In this document: positions 45,756-57,654 of the stretch, in pieces
Numbering within the stretch: position 1 is the first letter of the stretch
Layout: every line of letters begins with the position of its first letter
Assembly (NCBI GenBank): GCA_035048495.1
Contig: CM068551.1
Span: 11,099,248 to 11,163,247 of the forward strand
Length of the DNA stretch: 64,000 bases
Reading direction: 5' to 3'
DNA from: Euptelea pleiosperma
Taxonomy: Eukaryota > Streptophyta > Magnoliopsida > Ranunculales > Eupteleaceae
The notes under the pieces: generated by a model
The model's input: only the letters and a program-made list of their open reading frames with translations
Told to the model about the DNA's origin: nothing
Databases searched by the model: none
Position numbers and translations under genes: made by a program

Positions 45756-48603
45756 TGATATTCGCTTAAAAGTGTGTATTTTCACTATATCTTCTAAGTG
45801 TTTTCACACTCTCCTACATTAAAATGCTCTATTTATCTACTTTTCTACGTAAGAGTCTCTTTTGTTTCATAGAACACACTTTTCTGGACGAAATGGTATA
45901 TTTGCATGCATTAAACACATTTTCGGAAGTCTAGACATTGAGTCGTTCTGATAAAGTCTCATTACGCGCTTCTTCTATCGCAGGAAACCCCGATGGGACA
46001 ATTCTCGAGACTTGGGAGCCCACATCGATCAGGAAAGCCCATTATCAAAGCTTAAAGAGCCCACATGCTATGACTAGAAGATATGGGCTCAATAAGAGGA
46101 CCAAAAAGTCGGCCCAAAGAACGAAGAGAGCAGGAGAGCCAATGACCAAGAGATGGACCAAAGCGTTTAAAGCCACATGAGTCAGCAAGGAATGATAGTC
46201 TACTCTACTGGAGAAGCGTGAGGATGGTCACAGTGAAGACCAGGGTTCTAGACCCTCTGCCAATACTTTTATCTCCATTTTCTGATATTTTCTCTCTTAT
46301 CTCTCCTTATTCTCTCTCTCTTCATCTCTCGGTCCTTGAATCTACTGACCTAACCCTAGAACTCCTGCCCATTGGCTCTGTCTCATCTCTCTTAGCTTTC
46401 TGACCGTTGATCTTCAATCGGACCGTTGGATCTTCCACCGGACCGTTGGATCTCTTTAGATCCGTCGATCTACCAATCTGGGTCCCAATCAAGTCACCAT
46501 CCATCCGATTGCCATCAGATTGTCTGTCACATCATCTTGTGAGACGATGGACATCATCAATCTATGTGGGCCAGTAGCCGGGCCCATCATCATCGACCTG
46601 CTGTCCGACCAGTTAGTGGACCCCGTGAATTTCAAAATAATTTTAATTAATTTTAAAAAATGGGGGGTCCACTAAATGGGGAAATTCCCCAAAGAAAAGT
46701 AGGGTTTTACTTAAAAAAAATATATATATATATATTTATTTTCAAAAATTCCCTAATTTCCATTAATGGAAACTAGAGAGCTTTAAAAGGGGAAAGAGAA
46801 GGGTTCTTTGGAACCCTAATCCCCCTCCAATCTCTTTCTCTCCTTTCCCAAAACCCTGCCTATCCTTTCCCCCGATTTTCTTCTCCTCTTCTTTCTTTTT
46901 TCTTCGTCGTCTTCTTCCCCCATTCTTCGCCGGAGTTGCAGGTTTGCAACTCCGGCCGTTTGTCTCCTCCTTCTTCTCTTCTTGTTCTTCTTCTCTTTTT
47001 CCTTCTCTCTTTGCTGCTGCACGACCGCTAGCCTCCCGCTGCACCTCCACTTGCGCCTGCAACCAGCAGGCGAGTTCTCAAGCTCCCCCCACTTGCTGCC
47101 ATTCACTGTGCTCCTTGGCACCTCCTTCCACTCCCCACACCCTTGCTGCTCCACGGTTTGGAGCACCATCACCAGGCGTTCCTCCCACAAGTGTGCGCTC
47201 CTCTCAAAGGTTGCTGGAGTTGCAACTTGCAACTCCGGCGACCTCCAAAGACGCCTCTACCACGGCCAGCAAATCGTCACCGCTGCTCTCTCCTCTTGCA
47301 TCACTTCATACCGCCCCTCTCCTCTCTTCGATAGCCGTCAACAGCCTCCCTCTCCATCCATCACCGTAGCCACTTCTCCATTCTTCACACTCCACGTAGC
47401 CGCTCCCCTCTCCATTGAAGACCACCCACGTCCCTACGTTTCCAGCAAAGCTACTCATCCTCCGGCAATCTCTTTCACACCATCAGACTGGTCCGTCCGG
47501 TCCCACCTCCTTGCTGGGCGTGAGATTTACTCGGTGCGCCTCCTCCTTGCTGGGCGAACTCGCTGCAAGGTCTGCAACTTCATCGGAGATACAGCAGATC
47601 GGCTTCCCACAAACCTGCAAATCTCCCTTGCCGGCCAGAATACTTGCTGCAACCTGACCGTTCTTATAAAAAAAAAAAAGGGAAAAGAAAACCATAAAAA
47701 AAAGAAGGAAGATAAGAAGAAGAAGAAAGAGGAGGGGGGGACACCTACCTGCTGGTTCACCCTCTCCTTGCCGTCCACATCCACCCACGCCAGCCACCTT
47801 GAAAGTCTCCCCACAGCTTCCACAAGTTGCACCAGCAACGTCTCCCACTTGTGGCCACCTCCATAGTTGCAGCCACATGGCTTGTAAAGGTTCATCCAAG
47901 ACCACCACGTGTTGCTACCTTGCAACCACTTTGCTTATAATTTTTCCATCCTTGGACCGAATCTCCGGTAAGATCTTCGATAAGTTCTCTCTCTAAAACT
48001 TATTCTTCTTCACCTTTACTCTCTTAATCTCTAATTTTTATCTATTTCTCTCTCTAAAAGTATTCTCTTTCTCTCATTTTCTATCTCTACCACTTATTTC
48101 TCTCTCTAACCTTTTTCTTTCTTTCTTTCTCTAAATCTCATTTCATCTCTCTAGATGTGACTTTATCTCTCTAAATTCTTCTTCTAGTTTCTCTCTCTAG
48201 CTTCTTCTCTTTCTTTTAATGCTTTCTAGGCTAGTGTTTGTTTTTGTTGGTGCAATGTGTAAACACTCTTTGATTACTAAATAAATCTAGTTTGATTAAC
48301 ATGTTTTGATGCTTTTGTTTAATTCTTCTCAATTAGTGCATTACAGTCGATGATAATCCTAAATTTCTAAAAAGAATATTTTAAAATCATTCATACCACC
48401 CTTCTCATCCCACCCCCGTTCTAAGCAAAAGAATCTGTCATTTCATGTGTTTGAATCGCGCTAACTTACCCCGAGTGCGGATCGACATCCGACACAAATC
48501 CCTATACAGATCTAAAATTTTGCAGGATAAAATCGGATAAAAATTACAAATGTATTGAGACTAGGGTTTCCGTAATCAACGACGCGGAAAAATCCTACTT
48601 TCA
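45756..48603 (+). mobile_element. Solo LTR of family S, copy C (2848 bp)
   Basis: It begins TGATATTCGCTTAAAAGTG and ends AAATCCTACTTTCA, with perfect ACTAC duplications (45751-45755, 48604-48608). It shares with B and D the 'tatcgcaggaaaccccgatggg' block (in two parts), the tract of GGACCGTTGGATC units (46400-46460), 'gggtccactaaatggg', a TATA-like CTTTAAAAGG near 46782, and the 3' block 'gagtgcggatcgacatccg'. Hairpins at 46929-46956 and 47216-47236 are described separately. The 294-codon frame at 46982-47866 is low-complexity and not shared with other copies. Confidence 0.92.
46929..46956. repeat. Perfect 12-bp-arm hairpin in solo LTR C
   Basis: GCCGGAGTTGCA and its exact reverse complement TGCAACTCCGGC are separated by 4 bp. 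A second hairpin of the same kind (GGAGTTGCA, 3-bp loop, TGCAACTCC) lies at 47216-47236. Both fall in the presumed transcribed leader of the LTR. Confidence 0.9.
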
Positions 48604-49090
48604 ACTACCACTAACGCCACCACCTAAAACACCACCACCACTAATTAGCATGATTGGTGATTTTCATCCATTCACCTAGCATTGGGACTCTACTCCAACT
48701 CTACCACACATGACCACCCTTAGAGTTTTTGGGCCTAAATCCCAAATATTGTTGGATAAACATGCTTTAATCCAACCACCTCCACCACCACCACCACTAT
48801 TTACTCTCCGTTTGCGTCAAAAACGATGAAGCTGTACTTTCCTCTTCTCTCCACTTTTCATGTATTTTGTCATTTTCTCTACCTTCCTCTTCTTGGTGGT
48901 GATGATGATGGTAGAGTGGTGGTGGTGGTGATGGAGTGGTGGTGATGGTGATGGTGGAGTTATGGTAGTGGAGTTGGTGATGGTGTGGTGGTGGTGGTGG
49001 TGGTGGTGGTGGTGGAGGTTGAGGTGAATAGTGCAAAGGTGGTGTAAGGATGGTGGTTTGGAGCACCCCATACTCCCACCAATAGATGGA
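48604..49090. repeat. CCA/GGT-rich simple-sequence region
   Basis: Pre-insertion DNA continuing across solo LTR C. CCACCACCA runs occur at 48604-48650 and 48778-48800, and a long GGTGGTGGTGATGG tract at 48895-49030. The His/Pro- and Gly/Val-rich frames are compositional. No gene is seen. Confidence 0.8.
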
Positions 49091-49456
49091 TAATGTGCGG
49101 CAATGCCCGCAATTTTTTTTTTGCCTTCACGGCCCTAACTACCGTAGGCGTCTTTAGAGTGAATCCTTTACAATAAGATCACGCAACATGATTTTAAACA
49201 TCACACAGTCATAGTTTTACATCCAAACTTCATAATCATTTCATAAAAAGGTTTTTGAACCAAGCAAATTTATTTGTATGAATTTTAACTATCAAACATC
49301 GTTTTACAATGCTCATAGGCCTTGTAACCATCATACACAAACATATCAAACAAACATAAACTCTCATCTCTCATCTCCTTCTGCTTGATTCTGGCTCATT
49401 CCCTTCCTCCTTGAACTATCCCCTACATTCCTCCTGCTCGAACTCTGGCTCGCACC

Positions 49457-50908
49457 TTAAAGAAGTGCTTTGACTTCTCTAATCTTCTCTCTGAGGGTAT
49501 TAGCCGAACATTTATCAGCGTCGTCAAGGATATTTACTGCCTGATCTCTAGTTCTAATCTGCATACAATAAGCATACTTACACAATTAATATAGTAAACG
49601 TATGTACAAAAAGAACTAAAAATAAAAGTCACACTTACCCAATCATCATTCTGTGTCGTTCTTCTATATGGATCGTATCCAGTACTATTACTTGGGTTTT
49701 TGACAACATGAGAAATCAAACGGAACCACGGTAGATAGTCTTTTTTAGAATCCCATGGATTTACAACCTGACGTCCATGACATGATTTTCGTATTGTGTG
49801 ATCAAGCCACTACTCCCAATATTGATCCAGCACGTGGTACACCACATCATATTGGGCGGAGGTGGGTCATCGATTAGCTCGAATATGCGCTAATGGTTCA
49901 TGAATGATAGACTGAACATGTCCAAATTGTCTAAGAACTCGAGCTGGGTGATAGGGTTTAATGACATTAAATACCCTCAAGCACCCAGAGAAGTATGCAA
50001 TGTCTAGAAATGGGTAAGTATCCATAAATTCTTGATAGGGTTCCCATATAACCTGCAAAAATGAATCAAGAATATGAATGAATAAAATATATATACATAT
50101 ATATATATATGTGTGTGTATGTATATTTAATATTATATATTGTAACTGACCTCATTAGGCTCGACAACATCAAGTGCCTCTCGAAGCACTTTCAAATTGG
50201 AGGATGCATCCCTAGTTTGTGTGGTTGGAATCCAACGTTTAATTCGGAGATTTCCTAATTGGTACTCCAAGTCTGGCGTACCCCTTATAGTTGGGAAATG
50301 TTCATAAACCCATGCCTACACAATAACATTAATGATAAAAATAAAGTAGATAAAACCAATACTTTCTTTCAGGTATGTGTTTAGGAAGTATACCTCGAAT
50401 AGCGTGAGACAACCAGCAATCTGCTTCACTTCACACCTCGACAAAAGTCCCAACTGTCTATAAAGATGGGCAAGTGTCGCTGCTCCCCATGCATATTCAT
50501 CAACTTGATTGAGGTTCTGTAATAATCGAAGGTACAACACAGGTACCTTTGTCCTACTCTTGTCACACAATAGAGAGCGCAACCGAGCAAATATAGCAGA
50601 TATGTCCTTGTTGTACAATCAATTTCCTCATTTGAAGCATGTTTGACCCTGCGGTAATTGTCAACTAACCACTTCATCCTTACTATGCATCCACCATTAT
50701 ATTGAAGCTCCTTGACAGCTTTATTTCTCTGAACCCCAAATGTTCTTACCAACAGAGTTGCAGCCTCTTCGACTGTCAAACCTACTATCGGACACGTCAC
50801 CACATTTTCATGCATAGGGATGCCCAAAATTTGGGACACATCATTTAGAGTGATGGTCATCTCAACAAATGAGAGATGGAAGGTGTGTGTACCTATATTT
50901 TCTGACAC
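49457..50908 (-). pseudogene. Plant mobile domain (PMD, MAIN/MAIL-like) gene, broken
   Basis: PMD proteins are plant nuclear proteins tied to silencing and genome stability; related domains also ride in transposons. Exons on the minus strand: 50394-50908, 50151-50315 (exactly 55 codons), 49639-50052 and 49457-49558, all with GT-AG introns. Recognisable parts: THTFHLSFVEMTITLNDVSQ, ILGIPMHENVVTCP, EYAWGAATLAHLYRQLG, VIWEPYQEFMD, HPARVLRQFG, and a C-terminal YLPWFRLISHV. A duplicated TG dinucleotide near 50572 shifts the frame in exon 1, a second shift or stop follows HIRANR near 49867, and the usual N-terminal part before THTFHL is absent. It lies about 5 kb from the OTU-MULE gene, facing it. 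Confidence 0.85.
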
Positions 50909-51199
50909 AAATCCCGATGTCTAACTCACTATTACAGTACATTCGGCTAGACCTTAGCATCTCTTGTGATCCACTAGATTGACTCCCTTAACCGGTTATA
51001 GTTACCATCAACTCCCCCAACTCCTTGAACTCATGGCAGTTAGCTAAACTTCTTGGATAATTTTTTTATAAATAGTACCATTCATACCATTGAAGAAGGG
51101 GCTGGGTTCTCGGATCTCGGATACATTGTAACCCATAGATTATTATAAGGAATTGCCTCCCACGAGGCCGAGGATGTAGTCATCGGAGCTCCGACAACG

Positions 51200-51800
51200 A
51201 ACCTCGTAAAAAATGGTCGTCTCTCTATCTCTTATCTTCTCTTGGCTCTCTTTCTTGATTCTTTACTGCTCTTTATGCTTCATGATGATTGATCTTTATG
51301 TTTTTACATATTTTTTATTTGTGGTGTGTTGATCCGACCAAAATCCGACAGCAAGACCAGATCGACCCCCCACAGAATGGCACCGTCCGTGGGAATAGAC
51401 TGTAAGCCATGTCTCTCTAAAAAAAATGAAAAAAAATTTACAAAAGAGGACAATATCAGGATCAAGATCCTGATCTGCAAGATTGATGGCCGGGTCAGAA
51501 GCATCGATCGATCATGGCCGACTACCCCCATAGCTCGGTAAACGACTCAACCGATCAAATCTACACCGTTGATACGGATCTTCATCAACTCAGCATCATG
51601 GCCGATGATGTCGTCAGCACCGACCATGAATCAAATCGAGCACCATGATCTACAGATCCACGATCTGAGCCGCCAACACCGATGACACCAGGTAGCACCT
51701 CCATCATTGTCGGCCTACACGCCAATCCCGTTGACTGAGAAGGGTGTATTGGGAGTTACAACTATCCACCCCGGCTAAAGAACCACCTTTCAGAAAAACC
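51200..51800 (+). mobile_element. Tat-like retrotransposon LTR end and leader fragment
   Basis: TGGCACCGTCCGTGGGAA at about 51378-51395 resembles the primer-binding region of plant Tat/Ogre-group Ty3/gypsy elements (commonly TGGCGCCGTCTGTGGGAA). It directly follows a C-rich stretch ending CCCCCCACAG, a plausible LTR end. Upstream 51210-51300 is TCTC-rich like a transcribed LTR leader. No gag-pol follows, so this is a truncated or non-autonomous piece. Confidence 0.55.
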
Positions 51801-53099
51801 GATCGGCAACAACATCCATCACTTGCTTTGCTCCATCAATCGCATTAAAAAGAATCAGAAAAGAAGAATAACATAGAAGATAGAAGATTAAGCTTCCACC
51901 GAAGTTAGTTTGACCTCATAGAAAGTCAAGTGAAATCTCACTGCCATGAGAGCATTCGTTGCCCTCCATGATCCATTGCCGTAAGAGAAGGCACAAGGAT
52001 TAAAAAGAATTAAAATAGAAAAAACAAGAAACAGATGATTGAGGAGATTTGTTTGGGGCTAGTTAGCAATTACATGTAGGAGGATCGATAGCTCATCACC
52101 CAAAACGGATTATCCAATGCAACTCCGACTCCGACGAAGATCAGGATGAGTGATCATCTCTATACCTAGGCCAACACCCCTGCAGACACATTGGCTGACT
52201 TCGATCGTGGTAGCACTATGGCTGGTAACATCAACACCAATATGGTTCATCACGGCACCAGTCAGCACCCGCTTGTATGGAATCACCACGCCGACCACCA
52301 CCCTACAACAAGCCTTTCTTGGCTGAATCCAAAGAAAGGAAATAAAAGAATGTATATGGAAAGTAACAAAGGTAAGAGAAAAAAAAAAGGGAAAGTGAGT
52401 TGACATGCAGTTGGTTTTATGGTCTAATTGGGTGTATGACTGTTGGACGCACCTTGGCAATACATGAAACTGGGAGCGGGCTGTGTGTGTGCTTGTGTTA
52501 TTTCTGGGATTCTCAGGATGTGGGTAGTCTCTGCTAGTCCATGAGAATGGTGATGGCATCCATTTCATACAGCAGAACTTGACTGAACTGTCCTTCACTA
52601 ACACCATCTTTCTGAACAACCACAAACATAATAGGAGGTTGATTGATTAACATTGCTTTCAGTTCATCATTCCCCAAGAAGGTAATCTTAATCTAGTCAT
52701 GCTGAATGGGTCTCTCAGCCTGTCACACTGAGGGATTGGAGAATGTCCAAAGTGCATCCAACGGTTTCAAACATCATTAAGTGGAGTCGTCCTCTGCTCA
52801 GGCGGTCTCAAAGGGGAGTGATTCAATTAGTCCTTTAATTAGTCATTGGTTATTTTTTGGTGTCCTGTTTTAAACAATGGAGAGAAGATCTCCAGGTTTC
52901 AATAACATTAATAGGTTTATTAAAAAGGAGAAGATCTCCTAGTTTCAATAACATTAATAGGTTCATTAAAATGATGTGACAGAAATATCTATGTGGCGGG
53001 ACAACTCCATAGCATTTAGGTACTGGGTCCTTAACCATTTTCCTACCCTGAATGAAATCTCCTGGACCCACAAAGGATAGGCTTGTTCTCTTGTTTCAG
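51801..53099. other. No supported gene
   Basis: Non-coding sequence with a near-duplicated block 'agatctcc.ggtttcaataacattaatagg' at 52887-52918 and 52931-52962, a 44-bp tandem duplication. A 171-codon minus-strand frame at 52110-52625 has no recognisable domain and no supporting context. Confidence 0.5.
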
Positions 53100-54330
53100 C
53101 CCATTCCCCTCAAGACGGGGAATATGTCATTCAAACACTAGTCGTGTAGTAACCCGGCATAGAGTGCTTAGAAGATGAACATCTATCCGGTACAGTTCAT
53201 TAGGCATTACCTTTTTACTAGCGTTGCATAGGATATCTGAACTCGAGATTCTGTATTTCTTCGATAAATCAGTTACACACGGAAGGAAAACACTAAGTCA
53301 AATTCTAAATGAATTTCGACAGAGTATAGCCTTATCACCAAATAACAGAAGAAGATCCTTTTTTGTCCCCAGAGTCCTCTATTTATAGAGCTCTGGGAAG
53401 GGGTCTGCACATGTTGCAGACTCACCTTTATGAGGAAAAATGCTTAAATTAATAAATAAATACAATCAATTTGTAAAAAGTAATCACATACTAGTCAATG
53501 GTGTTATACAACCATATGCCACCAATTCTGACAGATTCTGCACACTTTTCAAGAAAAATGGCATATGTGCTTTTTTTGACGAATGAGAGGATCCCTTGTA
53601 AATGTAACTACATACGGCTCTATAGGAGGAGGTCCTACACAGCCGTATAAGATTATTCTGTCAACCCCATGCACAAATTTTGAGGAAAAGGGCATGAGAG
53701 CTTTTCTGGGGATATGAGAGTATTTTTGGGAATGTAATTGCATACGGTTGTGTAGGAGGAGGTCTTACACAACCGTATATGAATAGTTTTTCATCCCACT
53801 ACGCGGATCTTGAGGAAAAGGGCATGGGTGCTTTTTCTCACTATTGGCCGTAGATCTTCTAGATCTGACTCCATACAGTTGCATAGCCTTCCTTCCTACT
53901 CAACCGTATCCATTAGTTTCTCTGATCTGTGGGTGGTTGGCTTAGAAACTGAGGCATGCCCTTTATGCAGAAATCCAACCCTGATTTGACAAATCTTAGG
54001 GCATACGGTTGTGTAACCCTATGTCTTACACAACCGTATGTAGTTACTTCCTGAAGATTTGGGTTATTTCTGCTCAAAACTGACTGTCTTCATTTTTCTT
54101 AAAATCCACACCAGTTGTGCTATTTCTGACTGAATACGGTTGTGTATCCTCATATTTTACACAACCGTATATGATCATCTCCTAAAAAAAATGTCTTATC
54201 CAAGTCCTCTGCTCTGATTGGTCTACTGTCGTGCGGTTGACTTTGACTCTAACTTCAGTCTTCGCGTCCCTTGGTCGTGATTTTCATAGCGATCCACATT
54301 TCACTATCAACAATCACATACACTCAATAA
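53100..54330 (-). mobile_element. Probable LTR with palindrome array in U3
   Basis: A minus-strand TATA (CTCTATAAATAGA, 53378-53390) is preceded, in that strand's sense, by six inverted repeats of TACGGTTGTGTA type at 53500-54180. The layout parallels solo LTR F: array, then TATA, then a transcribed stretch. Both also share a distal block like 'ttgactttgactc' and 'cagtcttcgcgt'. I could not fix the termini or a target duplication, so the limits are approximate. Confidence 0.5.
53500..54180. repeat. Six dispersed hairpins, arms TACGGTTGTGTA/TACACAACCGTA
   Basis: Copies at about 53505-53520 (one arm), 53609-53653, 53732-53781, 53869-53912, 54001-54043 and 54134-54173. The best copies have arms ATACGGTTGTGTA and TACACAACCGTAT around 10-16 bp loops. 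Spacing is about 120-135 bp. Spacer sequences share phrases such as 'tgaggaaaagggcatg'. Confidence 0.85.
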
Positions 54331-54334
54331 GACC

Positions 54335-54816
54335 CCAAAATTAAAAAAAATACAAAAAGAGAAAACTCCATGCCTCCACCATCTGCCACCTCACCCAACA
54401 TCTCCATCGCCTCGGCAACAACGGCATCAACCTCCTCCAAAGATCAACGTTTATGTATAAACACCCAACTCCATCAAGCAACAGCTGTCCGGTCAATGTG
54501 AAATTCAACATGCAATCACGACCGTCTATACCACGTGGCCAGCAAGATATTCGCCTCTCGGCTAGCTTGCCTGGCCCACAACATCTCATAGCCAGCCAGC
54601 TAGCCGAGAGCCAAACATCTCACGGCTAGCGTGGCTAGCATACTTCACAATCGTTGACACCTCATGGGATGCCTCTTGAGCCATCCGAATCCAGTAGCCG
54701 TTTACTTGATCTTCCCGGCAACCCCCCTAGCTAGGTCTTCATCTGTCAGCAACCATTTGGCCGACAGACTCACCTATCAATAGTTCGACAAGCCATTTGA
54801 CCTCTCGGCCTCACAA

Positions 54817-54854
<38 letters not shown>

Positions 54855-55033
54855 CATCCAAACAAAGTGCACTTGTGCTTTTACTCATACATCAAATCCT
54901 GGCACGTGTGCTTTTACTCTTACCAAAACAACAAGAACCTTCTCGATTCAACATGGCACAAACACTTTTATCCACATATTTCGGCCACGCGACACACCTC
55001 GGCCAAACTGCCGGAGCTGGTCTTCATCCTTTG
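54335..55033. other. Non-coding DNA preceding solo LTR D
   Basis: Contains short direct and inverted words around CTCTCGGCTAGC (54553-54620) and a (TA)n tract at 54820-54848. The same class of sequence continues at 57585-57649 and after 60453, showing that solo LTRs D and E landed in one pre-existing stretch. Confidence 0.5.
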
Positions 55034-55038
55034 CCTTT

Positions 55039-57579
55039 TGATATTCGCTCAAAAGTGCATATTTTCCACTGTTATCTTCTAAGCGTTATCACACTTTCCT
55101 ACGTAAAACTGCTCTAATTATCCACTTTTCTATGTAAGAGTCTATTTCATTACGTAGAACACACTTTTCTGGACGAAATAGTATATTTGTATGCATTAAA
55201 CGCATTTCTGGAAGTCTAGGTATAAAGACGTTATGATCAAGTCTCATTACGTGCTTTTTTCTTGCAGAAAACTCGATCGAGCTATTCTCGAGACACACGG
55301 GCCCACGATCAACCACAGAAGCCTAATATCAAAGCTTGAAGAGCCACAGGCTATGACTAGAAGATATGGGCCAAATATGGGCTGAATAAGAGGACCAAAA
55401 AGCCAGCCCAAAGAACGAAGAGAGTAGGAGAGCCAATGACCAAGAGACGGACCAAAGCGTTTAAAGCCACATTAGTCAGCAAGAATGATGGTCTACTCTA
55501 CTGGAGAAGTGTGAGGATGGTCACAGTGAAGACTAGGGTTCCAGACCCTCTGTCAATACTTTTATCTCCATTTTTTGATATTTTCTATCTCCTCCCCCTA
55601 ATTTTCTATCTCATCTCTCCTTATTCTCTCTCTTCATCTCTCGGTCTTCGGATCTACTGACCTAACCCCAGAACTCTTGCCCGTTGGCTCTGTCTCATCT
55701 CCCTTAGTTTTCTGACCGTTGGATCTTCAATCGGACCGTTGGATCTTCCACCGGACCGTTGGATCTCTCTAGATCCGTCGATCGACCAATCTGGGTCCCA
55801 ATCAAGTCACCATCTATCCGATCGTCATCAAATTGTCTGTCGCATCATCTTGTGAGATGATGTACATCATCAATCCTTGTGGACTAGTAGCCGGTCCCAT
55901 CATCATCGACCCGTGGCCCGACCATTTAGTGGATCTCGCGATTTTCAAATGCTTTAAATTAATTATTTTTAAATAAAAAAGGGGGGTCCACTAAATGGGG
56001 AAATTTCCAAAAAAAAATTTATTTTTTATTTCAAAAAAATCCCTAATTTCCATTAATGGAAACTAGGGAGCTTTAAAAGGGGAGAAGAGAGGGTTCTTTG
56101 GAACCCTAATCCTCTTCCTTTCATCTCCTCTCTTCTCCCATCCTCTCCCGACGTTCTTCACTGAGATCTCTCTCCTTCTCCCTAATTTTTCCACGTTTCT
56201 CACTCTCAATGCCGTACCCTTCTCTCTCATCCCATTCTCTTCCACGGTTTTCTTGAAAGAAGAAAAGAAAGGTGAAAAGAAGAAGAGGAAGGAGAAGAAA
56301 GGAGGGGCGTTGGCTGCAAATCCCAGCTGCCCTCGTCCTTGGATGCCCCTCAACCTTAGCACCCTCGCCTACCACCTGCAGATCGCCAGAACCGCAACTC
56401 CGGTCACCATTCTAGCGCCACTCTCCTTCAACATCGACCCCATCTTCTTGCTGGCCGTGCAACGACTTGTACCCCTCTCCAACGGTTGCTGGAGTTGCAA
56501 CCTGCAACTCCAGTCCATCCAAACCACCACCTGCAACTTCCGGCAGGTTCCATTAACGTCAGCCTCAAGCTTTCAATCACTTCTCCACAGCCTGCACATG
56601 CTGCTCCTCTCCACAGTTTGCTAAACCGTTAGCAACAACACCTGCACATCATCACCGTCTTGCCACCACCATCCATCCATCTCTTGGCGAGCCTGCACGA
56701 TCTCTCCCATCTCAAAAAGTCGTCTGCTAGTCACAGTCCTGGGGGGTTCCTCCATCTCTTCATGCCATGCAAGCTGCTGCCCTTCTCATAGCCGGAGATC
56801 TCCTTCAGTCCAGTCTCCACTTGCAGGTTCGTCTGCAACTCGTTCTTGCTGTCCAGCAAGCATCTCCAAGGCTAGAAGACCGTTGAGGACTTTCCCTTGG
56901 ATCATCTTCATTTGCACACCGAAGCAACCCGCTTCACCATCACCTCCTCTAGCTGGATCTAGATCTAAAAACCAGATCGTGCACTTAACTTGTCCCTCAA
57001 CTCGTGGTTGTAAGATTCTACAACAACCACCACTCCGTGCATACAAAGAATCCCAATTTCCAGGTTTGATCTTCCCAAACTCAATTCCTCAAACTTTCCA
57101 CCCTTTCATTTTTTTTTTATTTCTAATCTTGTGGGCTAGTTCATTTACTTAGAAGTTTTATTTTTTGTTTGAATCTTAACTTGGATTGTAAGAGAATAAT
57201 TTGACTTAAATCAATGAAGAAAAGTTTCAGTTAGTAGTTTTAGATTTTTTTTTCTTAATCGCGTGGATATTCGTTGATTTTCTTTCATTAGTGTTATTGC
57301 GTTGCATGGATCTTTCAAAAACAAAAGAAAAACAAAATCATGTTTTTAACCCCTTCTATTCACCAGTCTCTTCGCACCATTGATAACTAGTTTTCGCATA
57401 GTTTGTGTTCTTATTTGCTTATTCCCAAACTCCGAGTGTGGATCAATATCCGATACCAAACCACTATGCAAAGGATTCTGTATTTTTGCAGGATTTTTGG
57501 ATTAAAGTTTCGGATCAAATTAAAAATGTGTTGAAATCAGGGTTTCAGAATCCAACGACGCGGAAAAACCCTACTTTCA
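55039..57579 (+). mobile_element. Solo LTR of family S, copy D (2541 bp)
   Basis: It begins TGATATTCGCTCAAAAGTGC and ends AAACCCTACTTTCA, flanked by perfect CCTTT duplications (55034-55038, 57580-57584). It has the GGACCGTTGGATC tandem units (55715-55770), the TATA-like CTTTAAAAGG near 56073, and a hairpin CTGGAGTTGCA / TGCAACTCCAG at 56489-56513. No interior or PBS adjoins it. Confidence 0.92.
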
Positions 57580-57654
57580 CCTTTTTCAGCAGATGACCAC
57601 AACTGTCCTCCTGGACCAAAACATGCCACGTCTTCAGCGACCATGCACCACCGT

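Noticed and set aside
46982..47866. 294-codon plus-strand open frame inside solo LTR C
   Set aside because: Same reason: composition-driven, crosses a long A-run at 47669-47680 and an AAG-rich tract, and is not conserved in the other copies.
52110..52625. 171-codon minus-strand open frame
   Set aside because: No domain, no plausible promoter or splice context, and embedded in repeat-like spacer DNA.
53500..54180. CRISPR-like array of spaced palindromes
   Set aside because: Plant nuclear context, uneven copies, long and partly related spacers, and no cas genes. An LTR promoter array fits better.
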